Shown here: piece by piece, positions 42,781-54,274 of the stretch | Numbering within the stretch: the stretch's first letter is position 1 | Layout: each line of letters opens with the position of its first letter | Origin: Fonsecaea monophora | Lineage: Eukaryota; Ascomycota; Eurotiomycetes; Chaetothyriales; Herpotrichiellaceae | Assembly: GCF_001642475.1 (NCBI RefSeq) | Contig: NW_019173969.1 | Location: 62,001 to 126,000 of the forward strand | Direction of reading: 5' to 3' | DNA: 64,000 bases | The notes under the pieces: model-generated | Told to the model about the DNA's origin: nothing | Databases searched by the model: none | Seen by the model: only the letters and a program-made list of their open reading frames with translations | Position numbers and translations under genes: made by a program

Positions 42781-44410
42781 TTAAATGTAGTCTCTGGCCG
42801 CCTTCTGCAATTCGATCATCCTCCACCCTCTCGTCTCGGGATTGTTGACTTCTTCTGGTATCCTCGTCACGCCAATGGCATACGTGACCAACTGAACTTT
42901 ATCTTCCATCCCTGCTGCCAATTCATTCGTCTTTGCGTTGCGGTAGACGTGGACTTCTTGTGTCCGACAAGTGATGATGAAGACAGGGATATCGCCAGGT
43001 TCCAGTAATCGAGCATTCAAAATGTCGACATGTCTGATGTCCAGAATTCGTCCATCCGACTTCAAGCCAGCTTTGGTGTATTGCTCCATCAGAGCCGAAT
43101 AGACCTGGAATTGTGCCGCTGAGAGCCACAGTTTCAAAGTTTCGACGTCGCCCTTAACGTATGCGTCGAGCACTTCTGGCAAAATGTATTCTCGCATGTC
43201 ACGCAGGAAAGGTTCCAACTGGAAAGACGGGTCCATTTCGCGGAATTTCTTGATGACCATAGCCGTCTCATTCTCCGCAAAAAACCCAGCAACACGGTCG
43301 GAGATGGAACGCGCCGTCGATATTAAAGGGTTCTCGGACTCTTCGTACGTAGTTTTCATGTTGAAGAGACTCTGCATTAATTTGGAATTCTCCTTGAAAT
43401 TGGTCCATGACTCTCGCCATGCCGAGTCTTTGTGAACCGTAATGTTGGTTCCAGCACTGCAATGTTTGTCAGAGTAAGATCTCACACAAAATTTTACCCT
43501 GGTGGACTTACTTTGGATCTTCAACCATGGGTTCATGATTTTTGTGAGGTGATTGTGCTTCTTTCAATCTTCGGGCTTCTTCCCTTTTCCGTCGCTCCTC
43601 TTTCTCTATCCAGCCACCATATCTGGAGCTGCTTCCATCATCAACTGCTTCCGAGACATCCTTGAACGCCTTGGTTTCGCGAATTGGCCGGGTGGCTTTT
43701 TCGATTCCTCGACCGGTAGCGTTGACTCCTTTTCGCACACCCTGCACGACGGGCGTTTCCCAGGCCCAAGCTGCGCCTTGTCCAATGGCACTGGCCGTGC
43801 TCTTCAAGACTTGCGACGTGCCCTTGGAAGCGGCCTCAGATGCCTCTCGCGCCCTTCTTACAGCATCGGACTCGGTAAACTGTTGGACGGAGCCCGAGAG
43901 GTGTTTTGTAGACTCATTCCATTCTTTGGACGCCTTAAATTCCGTTCGAAGCGTGTCGACAAAAACTTGCCACGGAGTTTTGTCGCCATGGGGTGGTGGT
44001 GGAGGAGGAGATTCTTTTCCTTCCTTTCCTTCTTTTTCTTCCTTTTCGGATTTTTCTTCCTTCTGGTCCTTTTCCTCCTTGCCCTCACTTGCTTCTTTTT
44101 CTGGTTGGCCGTCCCGTGGCGGATCCCGAACCTCTTGTTTGGGATCTTCCTTAGGCTGGGTTTGTTGGAATCGAACTCCGGAAGTGTGCAGTGATCGAAG
44201 GAGAGTTTGGCTCGAGAGAGTGAGTCGGGGGGAGAATGGCGTCAGGTGTAATGAGGAATTGAAAGATTTTGAGGGTTCGTCCGACGAGAGTAATCTTCTG
44301 TACACTGCTGTCCTTCCATACTGCGCCGACGCTCGGAGCGTGGAAAATTGACTGGTGGCTGTCACATAATGACGGACACCATGGACGGGTGCGCGACGCA
44401 ATACAGTCAT
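42781..44410 (-). CDS. tim44: Mitochondrial import motor subunit Tim44
   Basis: Peripheral inner-membrane protein that couples mtHsp70 to the TIM23 channel. Exon 1 is 44410-43512, exon 2 is 43456-42781; the 55-nt intron starts GTAAGT and ends TGCAG, and the split AA|T codon gives EDPNAGTNITVHKDSAW. Product 524 residues. Residues 1-80 are an Arg/Ser-rich presequence with several possible cleavage points. Residues 85-140 are Lys/Glu low-complexity with a polyproline. The region FVDTLRTEFKASKEWNESTKHL is the Hsp70/Tim23-binding segment. The C-terminal Tim44 domain runs from AGFFAENETAMVIKKFREMDPSF to QEVHVYRNAKTNEL and ends RMIELQKAARDYI. It is divergent from uS11m across 255 bp, so two mitochondrial genes share one promoter region. 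Confidence 0.95.
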
Positions 44411-44665
44411 GCTACGGAGCGGATATCTGCAACCAGGAATAAAGAAACGAGCAGAGCACAGAAAGAAAATACTTCAGCAAGCTCGTTCATGGTCAGTTGA
44501 TGCGTCTTTGAAGACGGCGGAGGAAATATCGAATTTCGGTTCCGGCTAAGCTTCCTGTTCCGTTTCTCTGTAAATCCAATTCTATCTTTCTCGAGACACA
44601 CACGACCTGCACAATGCTGGGCTATTAGTCTACCGGCAACGACAAAACATCACAGCCCGGGCAAA
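44411..44665. promoter_or_regulatory. bidirectional promoter TIM44 / uS11m
   Basis: 255 bp between two divergent start codons of nuclear genes for mitochondrial proteins. Co-regulation is plausible; no site is individually claimed. Confidence 0.5.
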
Positions 44666-45481
44666 ATGGCGCATCCAAGGCCTCCTTTACTTTTGTCCAT
44701 GTGTAGATCGTGCAGGAACACCTACCTCACACAGTCACGACGCACCATCTCGGACTCAAGTCCAAGCTCCTCCAGAGAACCAGAGCGGCAGCCCAGCAGA
44801 CTCTCTGAACGCCTTGGGATCAAAGTCAATGAGGAAACCCCAGCAAAGGAGACGGATGCTTTGAGCCAGTTCCACGAGCTCCTACGTGGAAGCTCAAACA
44901 GCAACGCATCGTCGCAAACCACAAACAATTCGATGCGCTCCATCTTCCAAAGAGACCTCCGGAACGTCGCACAATCTGCACAAGCAGAATCCGCGGCACG
45001 ACCTTCTGTCAGGAGCTCGTACACGGACGAGCCTTATCACATAAACGTCTACGCCCACCGACACAACACCCACATCACATTCACGGAACCCAACCGCAAC
45101 CCGATCTTGTCCTTCTCGTGCGGCAACCTGGGACTGCGCAACGCGCAAAAGGCATCCTACGATGCAAGTTTCCAGCTCGCAGCATACACGTTTCGCAAAA
45201 TGGCAGAGAAGCAGTGGAAGCTGGGAGGCAGCAAAAGTAACAAACATAACAACAACCCGTGGTGTACACTATCGAGCATAAAGAAACCCGCGTACAGTGG
45301 CTCCCCGGGTGCAGGAATCGAAGTCATCTTCCGAGGATATGGGCCAGGTAGAGAGGCCTTCCAGAAAGCACTGCTGGGAACGGAAGGCAGAATGATTAAA
45401 CCTCTGATCGCGAAGGTGACGGATGGGACGAGGTTGAAGTTTGGTGGCACCAGGAGTCCCCAGGTGAGGAGATTGGGTTGA
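44666..45481 (+). CDS. mrps18: Mitochondrial small-subunit ribosomal protein uS11m
   Basis: Component of the mitoribosomal small-subunit platform. Single exon, 271 residues. An N-terminal presequence with few acidic residues (MCRSCRNTYLTQSRRTI) is followed by a Ser/Glu-rich linker. The S11 domain occupies about 125-271: YHINVYAHRHNTHITFTEPN, ILSFSCGNLGLRNAQKASYD, AAYTFRKMAEK, IEVIFRGYGPGREAFQKALLG and the basic end GTRLKFGGTRSPQVRRLG. This is the long fungal mitochondrial form (yeast Mrps18). It is divergent from TIM44 and convergent with RIC1, whose stop is 161 bp away. Confidence 0.9.
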   Translation: MAHPRPPLLLSMCRSCRNTYLTQSRRTISDSSPSSSREPERQPSRLSERLGIKVNEETPAKETDALSQFHELLRGSSNSNASSQTTNNSMRSIFQRDLRNVAQSAQAESAARPSVRSSYTDEPYHINVYAHRHNTHITFTEPNRNPILSFSCGNLGLRNAQKASYDASFQLAAYTFRKMAEKQWKLGGSKSNKHNNNPWCTLSSIKKPAYSGSPGAGIEVIFRGYGPGREAFQKALLGTEGRMIKPLIAKVTDGTRLKFGGTRSPQVRRLG

Positions 45482-45642
45482 GCGAGGGGAAATGTATTTA
45501 TTGTACGACTATGGATGGTTGCATAGAGGAAAACATCGATGAGTTCTGCTCCCGAATGCAGACTCGCAGGCAGAATAATCATCAGACTCTATCTGGAACT
45601 GATCACCAAGAGTGCACCTCGCTGTTCATTCCATAAGTATAT

Positions 45643-48600
45643 TCAATATCCACCTGGTGAACTCGAGAAGTAGTCACCGGCACTAACCGGACTCAACCTC
45701 GCCGGCGACGGGCTCGAGCTCCCCTCCGAGTTCTGATCCATATTCTTACTTCTCGAACGTGGTATTTGCAACGCCCCTGTGCTAGATACTGTGCGATGGG
45801 GCTCCAAAAGCGCCGGCTTGTCCCTGAAGCCGACGCCGACGATGACCCTCCGCAACGCATCGCCCCTCGGATCGATCCCCATCATGAACCGGGCCAGTTC
45901 GGCGCACAGCTCAAAATCTCCCTTTTGCCGGGCCAGAGTCATCAGACGGATGACGTAGCCTTCGAATTTGCGGGCGTCGTAGGACTCGGACTCGTCGTTG
46001 CCCTCTTCCAGTCCCTGGAGGACAATGAGGTAGCCGCCGGCGGTTTTGAGGTCCTCGAGCTCGAGGGCTTGCTCGAACAGGGCCAGCGGGGGCGGGAGGT
46101 GCGCGAAGAGCGTGCGCCACGATGATAGCTCTGTCTTGCGGATGCATTGCACCACGGTCGATAGGTACGTTGTCGGTGGGAGGACCAGTTGGAGAAACGA
46201 GAGGACAGCCGGCAATGGCCCTTGTGCGCCATCGTCATCTTTGTCCTTGAGTCTGGGTTTGCGGTCAACTTCGTCATCGAGGACGTTGTGGAGCAATATT
46301 TCCAGTGCATGTGGAAAGTATGAGAGGTTCTGGTACTGGTTCGCCAGGCCGAATGCGGCGGCGGTGTCGCTTGCTTCACACAGTTGGTGACGAAGTATAT
46401 AGGGGAGGAAAAGCTGTGTGCGGATGCTGGAGCGAAATTGGGCAAAGTTGACGTCTCGCCGCTGGAGAAGCTCGGATTCAATACCCAGCACAACACCTTT
46501 GGTGAGGAGGATGGATAAAGGGTAGAAGTCGATTGACATAGATAGTGCTGGTGATGTCTGGAGTTCTCCCGCACCATGGTGGAACAGATCCCGCACATCT
46601 GGCCAGAGACGAAGCTCATCACCGCTGAATGTCCAGAGAGAGTCTCGTAGTGAGTAATTTTGCTGGCTTCGCATTGTGAACGCTGAGCCAGCCGATGGTG
46701 TGGGTGGCGCTGATTCATCTGGGCCAGTGCTGAAGTTGAAGTATATCTGATCGCGCATGAGTATGTAGTACTCGACATGCTGAGCAATGACTCGCATATC
46801 GTATTTGAGCTCGTCCCTTTCGTTACGAGACGCTTGCAATAAGACTAACTTGTCGTCAACGAGAAATAGGACAGACGCAAACTCCACGTCTCTTGAGGGA
46901 TCTCCGTTTCGAAGCTGAGAATCTGGAACGACCCAGCTGACGGAACGAACTCGGCTGGGTGCACGCACAATGCCATGAAAGGCAATTTGGCCCACTTGCA
47001 CAAGCTGCGCTCCTCGGTCGGTGATATTCAGGATATAGTGGTAGAGTATGTTCTCGTAGGTATATACCAATAGTGAGTCTTCACCTGAAGGGCCCACAAA
47101 CACGATGGGCATGGAAAATGCTTCGTTATGCAATGGGAAACGGCCCAGTTCGAGCTCCCGCGAGTACAGGCGCAAATCGTACCCATTAGTATTCTCAGTT
47201 GCGACGGCAAGGACATGGTTGAACCAGCACATCCCTCCGCGGATTGCAAACGAACTCTCTACCGACAAGTCAGAGAAGGTCTTCCACCTCCCACTCTGGA
47301 GACTGTAGTGGGCCAGACCCCGACGGCCGGCGATTGCAACATATCTGCCGTCTTGAGACACCACACAAGACTTGATAGGCCACTGATTGTGTAGATAAAC
47401 ATGGGGGTATTCGGCGTGATGCCAAAGGGATGCCTCATTCGATATAGAAGTCAAGTCAGGTAGTTCATGGCCACGATATACTGTCACTTCTGTTGGAGTT
47501 TGCAGAAGAGCACGAACGAGATTGGCGCAGGAGAAGCAGCCCATAGCAGCGCTTCGCGACATTTCCAACTTCCAGAGTCGATTGTCAGACGGGGTGATGA
47601 GGAGGATTTCGCCGCCAGCACCGATCCAAGTCGCCCGCTGGACAGCGAGAAGCCATTTCTCAGAATTGGATTCGGCGTGTGCCAGGTTTTGGTGGAAGGT
47701 TGATGCGCCCTCCTTTCCAAACACTGACCACGTACACCAACCCTGTTTGTAGCCGACAAAGAGACAGTAGCCGTCGGGGGACCATATCAGACATGTAATA
47801 GGGCCTCTGGAAGATGGCGAGGTTGAAGGTCTGAAAGTGTGAGACAACGGGATATTGCCAGCGTAGTCTTTTGCAGAATAGCAAATGATTTCCCCCGTCG
47901 ACGTAGCAATGGCGATGAGAGAGAACCGGGCATTAATACTCGCAAATGTCGCTCCTGAGGATGACTCGGGTTTATGAAAGCAATAGCCGTCAAACAATCT
48001 GGTTGCGGGGGTCGTAGATCCCCTTGAAGATGGGATGGAGTCATCGGAAGAGGGTGCCCGCGTCAGCTGGGGTTTGATCCGCTGCACTGCATATGCGTGG
48101 CCGTCCTGCGATAGCCACACTGAAAGATTCATGGCTCTGTCATGGATCATGGTCGATATGCTTGACTTTTCTGTAATCCAGTCCATCCTATTCAGCAATT
48201 GTGCTACCGCATTGGAGCCATCCTTCTGAAGGTCCCATCTAATACATTGCACTGCAGCAGGCTTGGTCGTTGCCACAATGATCTCCGAATCGAGGGCGTT
48301 GATTGAGTTGATCCCAGCATCGATCTTAATGGCTCTCCGGAAGCGCAGGAGAACCTCTGGAACTCCAATGGTCTCATCCGTCCCAAAACTCCGCATTATA
48401 TTTTGCCGCTTCGCCTGGCTATACCCATACTGTTGTTGCAGGACCCGGGCCGTCTGATCACTCTCTACCGAGTATAACATCAAATAGCTTCCCTCTGTGC
48501 GAATGACCAAGGTGGTTCCATCTGGTTTGAACGCGAGGCCGAGATTTTTGCCATAAGTTTCTAACGACTTTGACGATCGCGAGAGCGAGGCCAGGACAAC

Positions 48601-48831
48601 CACAGGACGCGTTGACCAAAGATCTAATCGAACAGAGCTGATTGTCGCAAAGACGTGGTCATGTCGGGCAGCTTGAAGGTCGATTATAGCATTGGTGTCA
48701 TCGTCGGTGGAATCATTCTTCTCTGCCTCCCCGCCTTCATGGTGGGCTTCTGTTTCTTTCGGTTGGTGGCCAGTTACAGTGCCAGGTCCATGGTATGCGA
48801 AGATTTGCGGCACGCTGCACGGCCAATACAT
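45643..48831 (-). CDS. ric1: Ric1, subunit of the Ric1-Rgp1 Rab6/Ypt6 GEF
   Basis: Subunit of the Golgi Ric1-Rgp1 complex that activates Ypt6/Rab6 for endosome-to-Golgi traffic. Single exon, 1062 residues from the ATG at 48831 (MYWPCSVPQIFAY, the typical Ric1 start); the frame is open 22 codons further upstream. The N-terminal ~700 residues are WD40-like (LGLAFKPDGTTLVIRTEGSYLMLYS, ITCLIWSPDGYCLFVGYKQGW, VVSQDGRYVAIAGRRGLAHYS). The C-terminal RIC1 domain starts near LPYILRHQLCEASDTAAAFGLANQYQNL and contains PHALEILLHNVLDDEVD, STVVQCIRKTELSSWRTLF and ELARFMMGIDP. The tail is Ser/Pro-rich and disordered. DNA for the C-terminal domain is again G+C-richer. Only one subunit is present here; Rgp1 is not in the window. 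Confidence 0.92.
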   Translation of the reverse strand: MYWPCSVPQIFAYHGPGTVTGHQPKETEAHHEGGEAEKNDSTDDDTNAIIDLQAARHDHVFATISSVRLDLWSTRPVVVLASLSRSSKSLETYGKNLGLAFKPDGTTLVIRTEGSYLMLYSVESDQTARVLQQQYGYSQAKRQNIMRSFGTDETIGVPEVLLRFRRAIKIDAGINSINALDSEIIVATTKPAAVQCIRWDLQKDGSNAVAQLLNRMDWITEKSSISTMIHDRAMNLSVWLSQDGHAYAVQRIKPQLTRAPSSDDSIPSSRGSTTPATRLFDGYCFHKPESSSGATFASINARFSLIAIATSTGEIICYSAKDYAGNIPLSHTFRPSTSPSSRGPITCLIWSPDGYCLFVGYKQGWCTWSVFGKEGASTFHQNLAHAESNSEKWLLAVQRATWIGAGGEILLITPSDNRLWKLEMSRSAAMGCFSCANLVRALLQTPTEVTVYRGHELPDLTSISNEASLWHHAEYPHVYLHNQWPIKSCVVSQDGRYVAIAGRRGLAHYSLQSGRWKTFSDLSVESSFAIRGGMCWFNHVLAVATENTNGYDLRLYSRELELGRFPLHNEAFSMPIVFVGPSGEDSLLVYTYENILYHYILNITDRGAQLVQVGQIAFHGIVRAPSRVRSVSWVVPDSQLRNGDPSRDVEFASVLFLVDDKLVLLQASRNERDELKYDMRVIAQHVEYYILMRDQIYFNFSTGPDESAPPTPSAGSAFTMRSQQNYSLRDSLWTFSGDELRLWPDVRDLFHHGAGELQTSPALSMSIDFYPLSILLTKGVVLGIESELLQRRDVNFAQFRSSIRTQLFLPYILRHQLCEASDTAAAFGLANQYQNLSYFPHALEILLHNVLDDEVDRKPRLKDKDDDGAQGPLPAVLSFLQLVLPPTTYLSTVVQCIRKTELSSWRTLFAHLPPPLALFEQALELEDLKTAGGYLIVLQGLEEGNDESESYDARKFEGYVIRLMTLARQKGDFELCAELARFMMGIDPRGDALRRVIVGVGFRDKPALLEPHRTVSSTGALQIPRSRSKNMDQNSEGSSSPSPARLSPVSAGDYFSSSPGGY

Positions 48832-49613
48832 AATTCGACAGATCAAAAGCCACCCACATATCTGTTGACGGCCATCTTTTTCGCGCTGCCACCTCAATTG
48901 ACCCGATTACCTAGTACTTGACAGAGTTCAAAGGTGTTGTCAAGATGAATTGGTAGAGGAGTCGGGCCGATCAGATGCCAAGAATATTGTACATGCACTA
49001 AACCTAGATTGGATGAGCCCCTGTCAGGCAGACACTGGTCAGGAGTGATCACGTGAGTATGCAAGTTCTCGGTCACGTGTCAGACCCCAAAGACATTCTT
49101 TCTCGGGATTGACACGATTGCCCTGTCGTTGTTGACCTCAGATCATCACCCGGTAACATATCTTCGCTACGATTCCTCAGAAAATGAAGCATGTAAGGGC
49201 ACTGTTCATGTGCGATCCTCTGGGGACCTTACAGCCAAGCCACTTCCGTAGAATATCAGGCAAGGCAGAAACTCTAGGCAGCCACCAGATATACGAGGCG
49301 ACTAGCTGTCAACCTTGCCGCGTGACTCTAGCACATAAAGGGCCGAAGCCACAGTCATCCGCCGCAGCATGAGATAACGACAGATAGTTGAGCTCGAGAA
49401 GCCCAAAAAAATTGGTTCCGCACGGCTGGGACTGCAGGGCAATGAAGGTGAGTCTCGCATTGGTGGTACGAGGTTTGACGCTCCAGACCAACGGTGATAA
49501 CGACCATCAATCCTCGCCTCTGTCTCCCCACAAATCTCTACCACACGTCACACAATCAAGAGTCTCAGTCTGGCTGTCTCATCATCTCAGCCCAGTTGTT
49601 TCTGTGAGGCAAA
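48832..49613. other. divergent intergenic region RIC1 / STAND gene
   Basis: About 780 bp containing both promoters. It marks the change from core genes to the accessory region. No gene or repeat recognised. Confidence 0.45.
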
Positions 49614-52526
49614 ATGGTTCTCGATCCCATTACTGCACTTAGCCTTGCGGGCAACGTCCTCCAGTTTGTCGACTTCGGTTCTCGAGTCCTGTGCACATTT
49701 CGTGCCATCAAGGCTAACGGCGGCCTACCTAACATGGAAACACTTGAAACCTTTACGACGGATGTTTTGGACCTGACTGCGCGATTGCAGCAATATCCGC
49801 CCAGCAACAGCAATCAGGATGCGGCTAGTTGGGAGGTTGGCATTCTGAAAGCGAATGAACGATGTCAACGTGCCGCTAAAGTCCTGGTGGATGCAGTTGA
49901 GAAGATAAAGAAACTTCACACCGAGCGTTTTGGCGCTATTCGGCAGGCTTTTTCTTCGGTGTTCAAAGGGAGGGAAATCAGTGCTCTTGCGCGAGATCTC
50001 GAAACGGCGAAAACCGAACTCACTCTCCATCTTGTTGCGTATCTGAGGTAAGAATCGAAATTCGCGAGTGGCACGGCCGTGATAAATGATAACAATTGCT
50101 CCAGCACCCAACATGACACCGACCTTGAAGAGTTGCTTCGTGCGAGCAAAACTGCCGAAGCCGCTCTGTTGAAGGCGGTAAGGACCGACCATGAGGATAT
50201 CAGCTACCAACTAGACAGACTGAAAGCAGTTATTAAAGAAGAACATTCGGCCACTCAGAAGGCCATAGGCGACTGGCAGTCATCTTTTGGCTGTGAACTG
50301 GCTGTGAAGTTAACGGGGATCGCTGAGAACACCAGGCAGCAAGTGACAGAGGAAGCTCAGAATAGGATGCTGATCAGCTTGTACTTTGTGCAGTGGGGAG
50401 ACAGGGAGGCCATGATATCTGAAGCTCACAAATCAACCTTTGCATGGATATTCGGCAAAGACTTTGCGTCTTCATTGAAGGAAACAACATTCACAGATTG
50501 GCTGGAAAATGACCAGCCCAAACAGGGGTTGTTCTATATTAGAGGCAAGCCTGGGGCAGGGAAGTCATGTCTTATGCGGTATTTGACCAGGCATTCTCAA
50601 CTGACGACTTCCTTGCGAAAATGGGCTGGTTCGAGGAGACTACTTTTGGCAAGTTGCTTCTTCTGGAGGGCCGGGACACCACTCCAGAAATCTCTGACGG
50701 GGATGCTTAGAGTCCTCTTGTACCAGCTTCTCAAGCAGGAACCGTCGCTTATGCGGATCGCACACCCAGAGCGCTGGCATACCTACTACTATGGACAAGC
50801 GGATTTGGACGACTGGTCCGAACAAGAGCTCACAGCTTCTATTGCTCGTCTTTTCAGTCTGGCTTCTGGCTCCTTTCGGTTTGTGATCTTGGTCGATGGC
50901 CTGGACGAATATGAAGGTACGGAATCACAGCGGCAAAACCTGGTCAATATGTTCGCCCGCATCGCTTCGGAGCATGACAATGTAAAGATATGCGTCTCAA
51001 GTCGGCCGTGGCCTGTTTTCCGGGAAGGACTCAAACGGTTTTCGAGCCTCAATCTCGAGGATTTGACCAGAAAGGATGTTGCCACTTATGTACGAGATCA
51101 TTTCGAGGAGGATGTGCATTTTAGGGAGTTACGGGCCATCAAACCTACGCAATGCGACGATCTCCAATCCCAGATTGTGGACAAGGCGCAGGGCGTTTTC
51201 CTCTGGGTCATCCTCGTTGTCCGAGACATGCTACAGCGTCTGCAAAATGGAGCAACCATCACAAACCTTTTCCGAAGACTCGACATGCTCCCTGCCGAGT
51301 TGGATGACTTCTTCATGCAAATTGTCGAATCGATAGATGCATCGGAGCGCGCTGATGCGGGAAAGATCTTTCAGATCGTGACAGCGCTCCCAAAGGCGCA
51401 CAGGACAGTGCTAGCCTTGTCGTTTACAGAGGAAGAGCATGTTGACTTTGCGTTGCATCTCGAAGACGACGATTTGACGGAGCAAGCGATTCATCAGCAC
51501 ATATCCTCAACAAAGAGACGACTTAACAGCAGGTGCAAGGGCCTCCTCGAAATGGGAGCGGAGATTAAGAGAGCAAGATGGGTTGACTGGCAAGTTGAAT
51601 TCCTACACCGTACTGTCTACGATTTTTTCTGTCAGAGCGAACTTTTGCGCACCCGACTCAGCACATACACCAGTGGCAGCATAGACGTGTCGCGGTACAT
51701 GTGCAATGCTTCACTCGTGGAGTTTCTTGCTTTGGCAGACACAGACAGCCTCCGAGCGATGCACACGGAGGCTGGCGAAGACGGCATTGCCACCGCAGTA
51801 ACCTTCCTCCAATATTCCTCGCAGAACGACCGTGAATCTGGTTCCGTGCCATTCAGCCTTTTAACGGTCTTTCGACAACGGCTGATTGCAAATTGGGATC
51901 CTTGGGGTTTGCGGGATTGCGCGAGAGTAGTCATATTCCAGAAAATGTTCAGTCAATGGCGCTTTGTCCATCCGCTCACGCACTGGCAAGGGGACAGAGG
52001 GTCTTTCTTGGGGTTGGCAGCCCAATTCGGCTTGACTCGCTTCCTACGTGCACAATTAGACGCAAGCTTTGTGGGGAACTTGGACAGGCTGCTCGATCTC
52101 GCGCTGGAGCCTGTTCCCATATTCCAGCAGGAGAGGGTAACGCCTTCATCTGAAATTGTGGCTCTATTGCTCGAACGCGCCCGGAAGCCTCTGACCGATT
52201 TCTACGGCCGGGCATCTCAGGTCAGGTTGGAAGACAAGGCTGCAAAGATGATCAGCCTCTTGGCTCGGTACAGCAAGCAATTTCCTGACGGAAAAATGGA
52301 CGAGGCCTGGGCAGACGTGGTCGCTTTGCTCATTGATTACGGTCTGTTCCGTGTGCCACCGGGTTTTGGCAGGGAAGTCCAAAGTAAGACGTTAGAATTC
52401 CTCGGGACAGAAGCCAGAGAGTGCTTGAGGGCTAACTTTGAGCCTGCCCAAGTGGAGAGACTGGAGGATCTGATATTTAGGAAAGAGTACGAGTTTGTCA
52501 ACACCGTAGATGTACCACAGAGATAG
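49614..52526 (+). CDS. STAND/NACHT-type NTPase (fungal NLR-like)
   Basis: Member of the fungal NLR-like signalling NTPases, often tied to non-self recognition; its role here is unknown. Exon 1 is 49614-50047, exon 2 is 50105-52526; the 57-nt intron starts GTAAGA and ends TCCAG, and the split AG|C gives YLSTQHDTDLEELL. Product 951 residues. Residues 1-~145 (MVLDPITALSLAGNVLQFVDFG) match the helical N-terminal domain common in fungal STAND proteins. The NACHT domain has Walker A GKPGAGKS near 291-298 and Walker B FVILVDGLDEYEG near 407, and a winged-helix-like part with VEFLHRTVYDFF near 650. The C-terminus (about 760-951) has helical pairs like degenerate ankyrin units (GDRGSFLGLAAQFGLTRFLR) but no clean repeat array. 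It may be a receptor with a decayed sensor. Confidence 0.85.
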
Positions 52527-53201
52527 ATCAAATGATGGATAGTATTCAGCCTTGGAAGTGCTCATTCTTTCTTATCTGACACAGGGGATTCAGCAAGATC
52601 AAAGGCTGATGAGGCTCGCCTGATTACTGGATTAACACGAAGACCCCCTTGCAGAGGATCAGGAAAGACTGTTCCTGGTCATTACTGGACATGGATGTCG
52701 TCTGTCATCAACCTTGTGTCCTGCGCGGCCGCTTAAATGCCTGGATCGGGCAATGGCACGGCGAAGCGAGGAATCGCCCAATCACATTAGAATGGGGCAA
52801 TCTCGCCACTCTGAGCACATACGAGCAGCACGAGTAGGTGTCTTTCAAAGCAAGTGAACAAAAGCCATCTATCCCTTATCACATTCATCTTATGCTAGAT
52901 AGCATTGACCACTGTATTTATAATAATCCCCGTGTGCATATTGCCATTGCCCGTAAGGGATTCTGCTCGGACGAATATTATGCCTTTTCAACCAAGTACA
53001 AAAGCCCAGCAACGACGGGACGCTGGCAAAGATGCTCAGCCAGACACAACCTGCTCGAACCGTCGACGCGGTCAAACCTCGCCGAGCCAGACCTTGCAAA
53101 GTCTTTCGTTCCTCATCCTGCTTGCCTCCGAAACCTCATTCGAATAAGCGCCCATTCCAGGCACAAGCCCTGTCCTGACCGAAGGGCGAACGTTCCTCGC
53201 G
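52527..53201. other. intergenic, SDR promoter
   Basis: About 675 bp between the STAND gene and the SDR gene, both plus strand. No gene recognised. Confidence 0.45.
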
Positions 53202-54274
53202 ATGTCAACCAAAGTATCAAAAACAGTCTTGATCACGGGTGGTAACGGCGCCCTGGGCTCACAGATCGCCTTTGCGATTGCAAAAGCACATCCGGATGTA
53301 TTTTTCATCCTTACCGCACGCAGGGACAATGATGTCCAGGCCCAGAAGATCTCGACCCAGCTCCACAACCGGGGCGTGACGGCCTTCGAATTCCTCACTC
53401 TCGATCTCGGACGCTTCACATCGGTCAAGACCTTCGCAGCCAAAGTCACCGAAAAGGTGCGGTCAGGAAACATCCCGCCAATTGCTGTTCAGGTCAATTC
53501 TGCCGCATATTCGTCGTACATAGTGGATGAGAAAACGCAGGACGGGTTTGATCCTGTATACCAGACGAATGTGCTGTCGTCGTTCCTTTTGACGACGTTG
53601 TTGCTGAAGGGGGCCTTTCAGATGGAAAAGGGCAAGCCTCGGGGGAAGGTCATCAACATCACCAGTGAGACCGTCACGTTGGGCAAAGCCGACTTCTTTG
53701 ACACCTGGGGACCTACCGAGAAGAACCCTATTGGCTCGCACTTGTCGATCATGCAAGGGTTGACCAGATACGGCAGCAGTAAATTGATTGGAGATATTGC
53801 CATGTACACCTTGAAGGAGAAGATGTTGAAGGTAAGACGACCCGTCGGCAATCCTGAAGCCCATATACATGCACGGCTGACATTTGGCTTATGACTTAGG
53901 CTGGAGTCAACTCCGTGAATATCTTTTCATTGGACCCTGGAGGGATGAATTCCAACAGTAATCTATCGCGAGGATCTATGCCGACTGCCCTGCAAGTCAG
54001 TGCAACGATCCTGTCATTCCTGGGACCTATTGTTCGATGTTTCCAGAAAAGCCTCATAAACCATCCCCGGGTGCCAGCCGCGGCCGTTGCCCAAGCAGCG
54101 TTCGATGCCTCAACCGAAGGCGGAGCCAAGGAAGTCTATTACGTACTGGATGACGAGATTGGACTGAAACGCATAAGCAAGGCCATGGAGGAGCACAAAG
54201 ACAAGGTCCTCGAGCAGGTGTTGAGGGACACTGGGATGACACTTGAGCAACTCCTTGTCTGGCCTGAAAAATAG
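53202..54274 (+). CDS. Short-chain dehydrogenase/reductase
   Basis: NAD(P)-dependent oxidoreductase of unknown substrate. Exon 1 is 53202-53831 (210 codons), exon 2 is 53900-54274 (125 codons with stop); the 68-nt intron starts GTAAGA and ends CTTAG, phase 0, giving LKAGVNSVNIFSLDPGGM. Product 334 residues. The cofactor motif TGxxGxxG is TGGNGALG at residues 12-19; TARRDND follows strand 2, where the arginine pair favours NADP. The NNAG position is NSAAY, a variant. The catalytic pair is Y190 and K194 (YGSSK), with S in TSETVT upstream. The region after the active site, DPGGMNSNSNL, is the usual PG motif. The C-terminal extension fits retinol-dehydrogenase-like or WW-domain-oxidoreductase-like SDRs. 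Confidence 0.87.

Noticed and set aside
43553..44351. Long plus-strand open frames opposite TIM44
   Set aside because: Phe/Ser/Leu-rich shadows of the Lys/Glu-rich TIM44 segment.
45942..46787. 281-codon open frame overlapping RIC1 on the same strand
   Set aside because: Out-of-frame shadow; the RIC1 frame carries the conserved domain.
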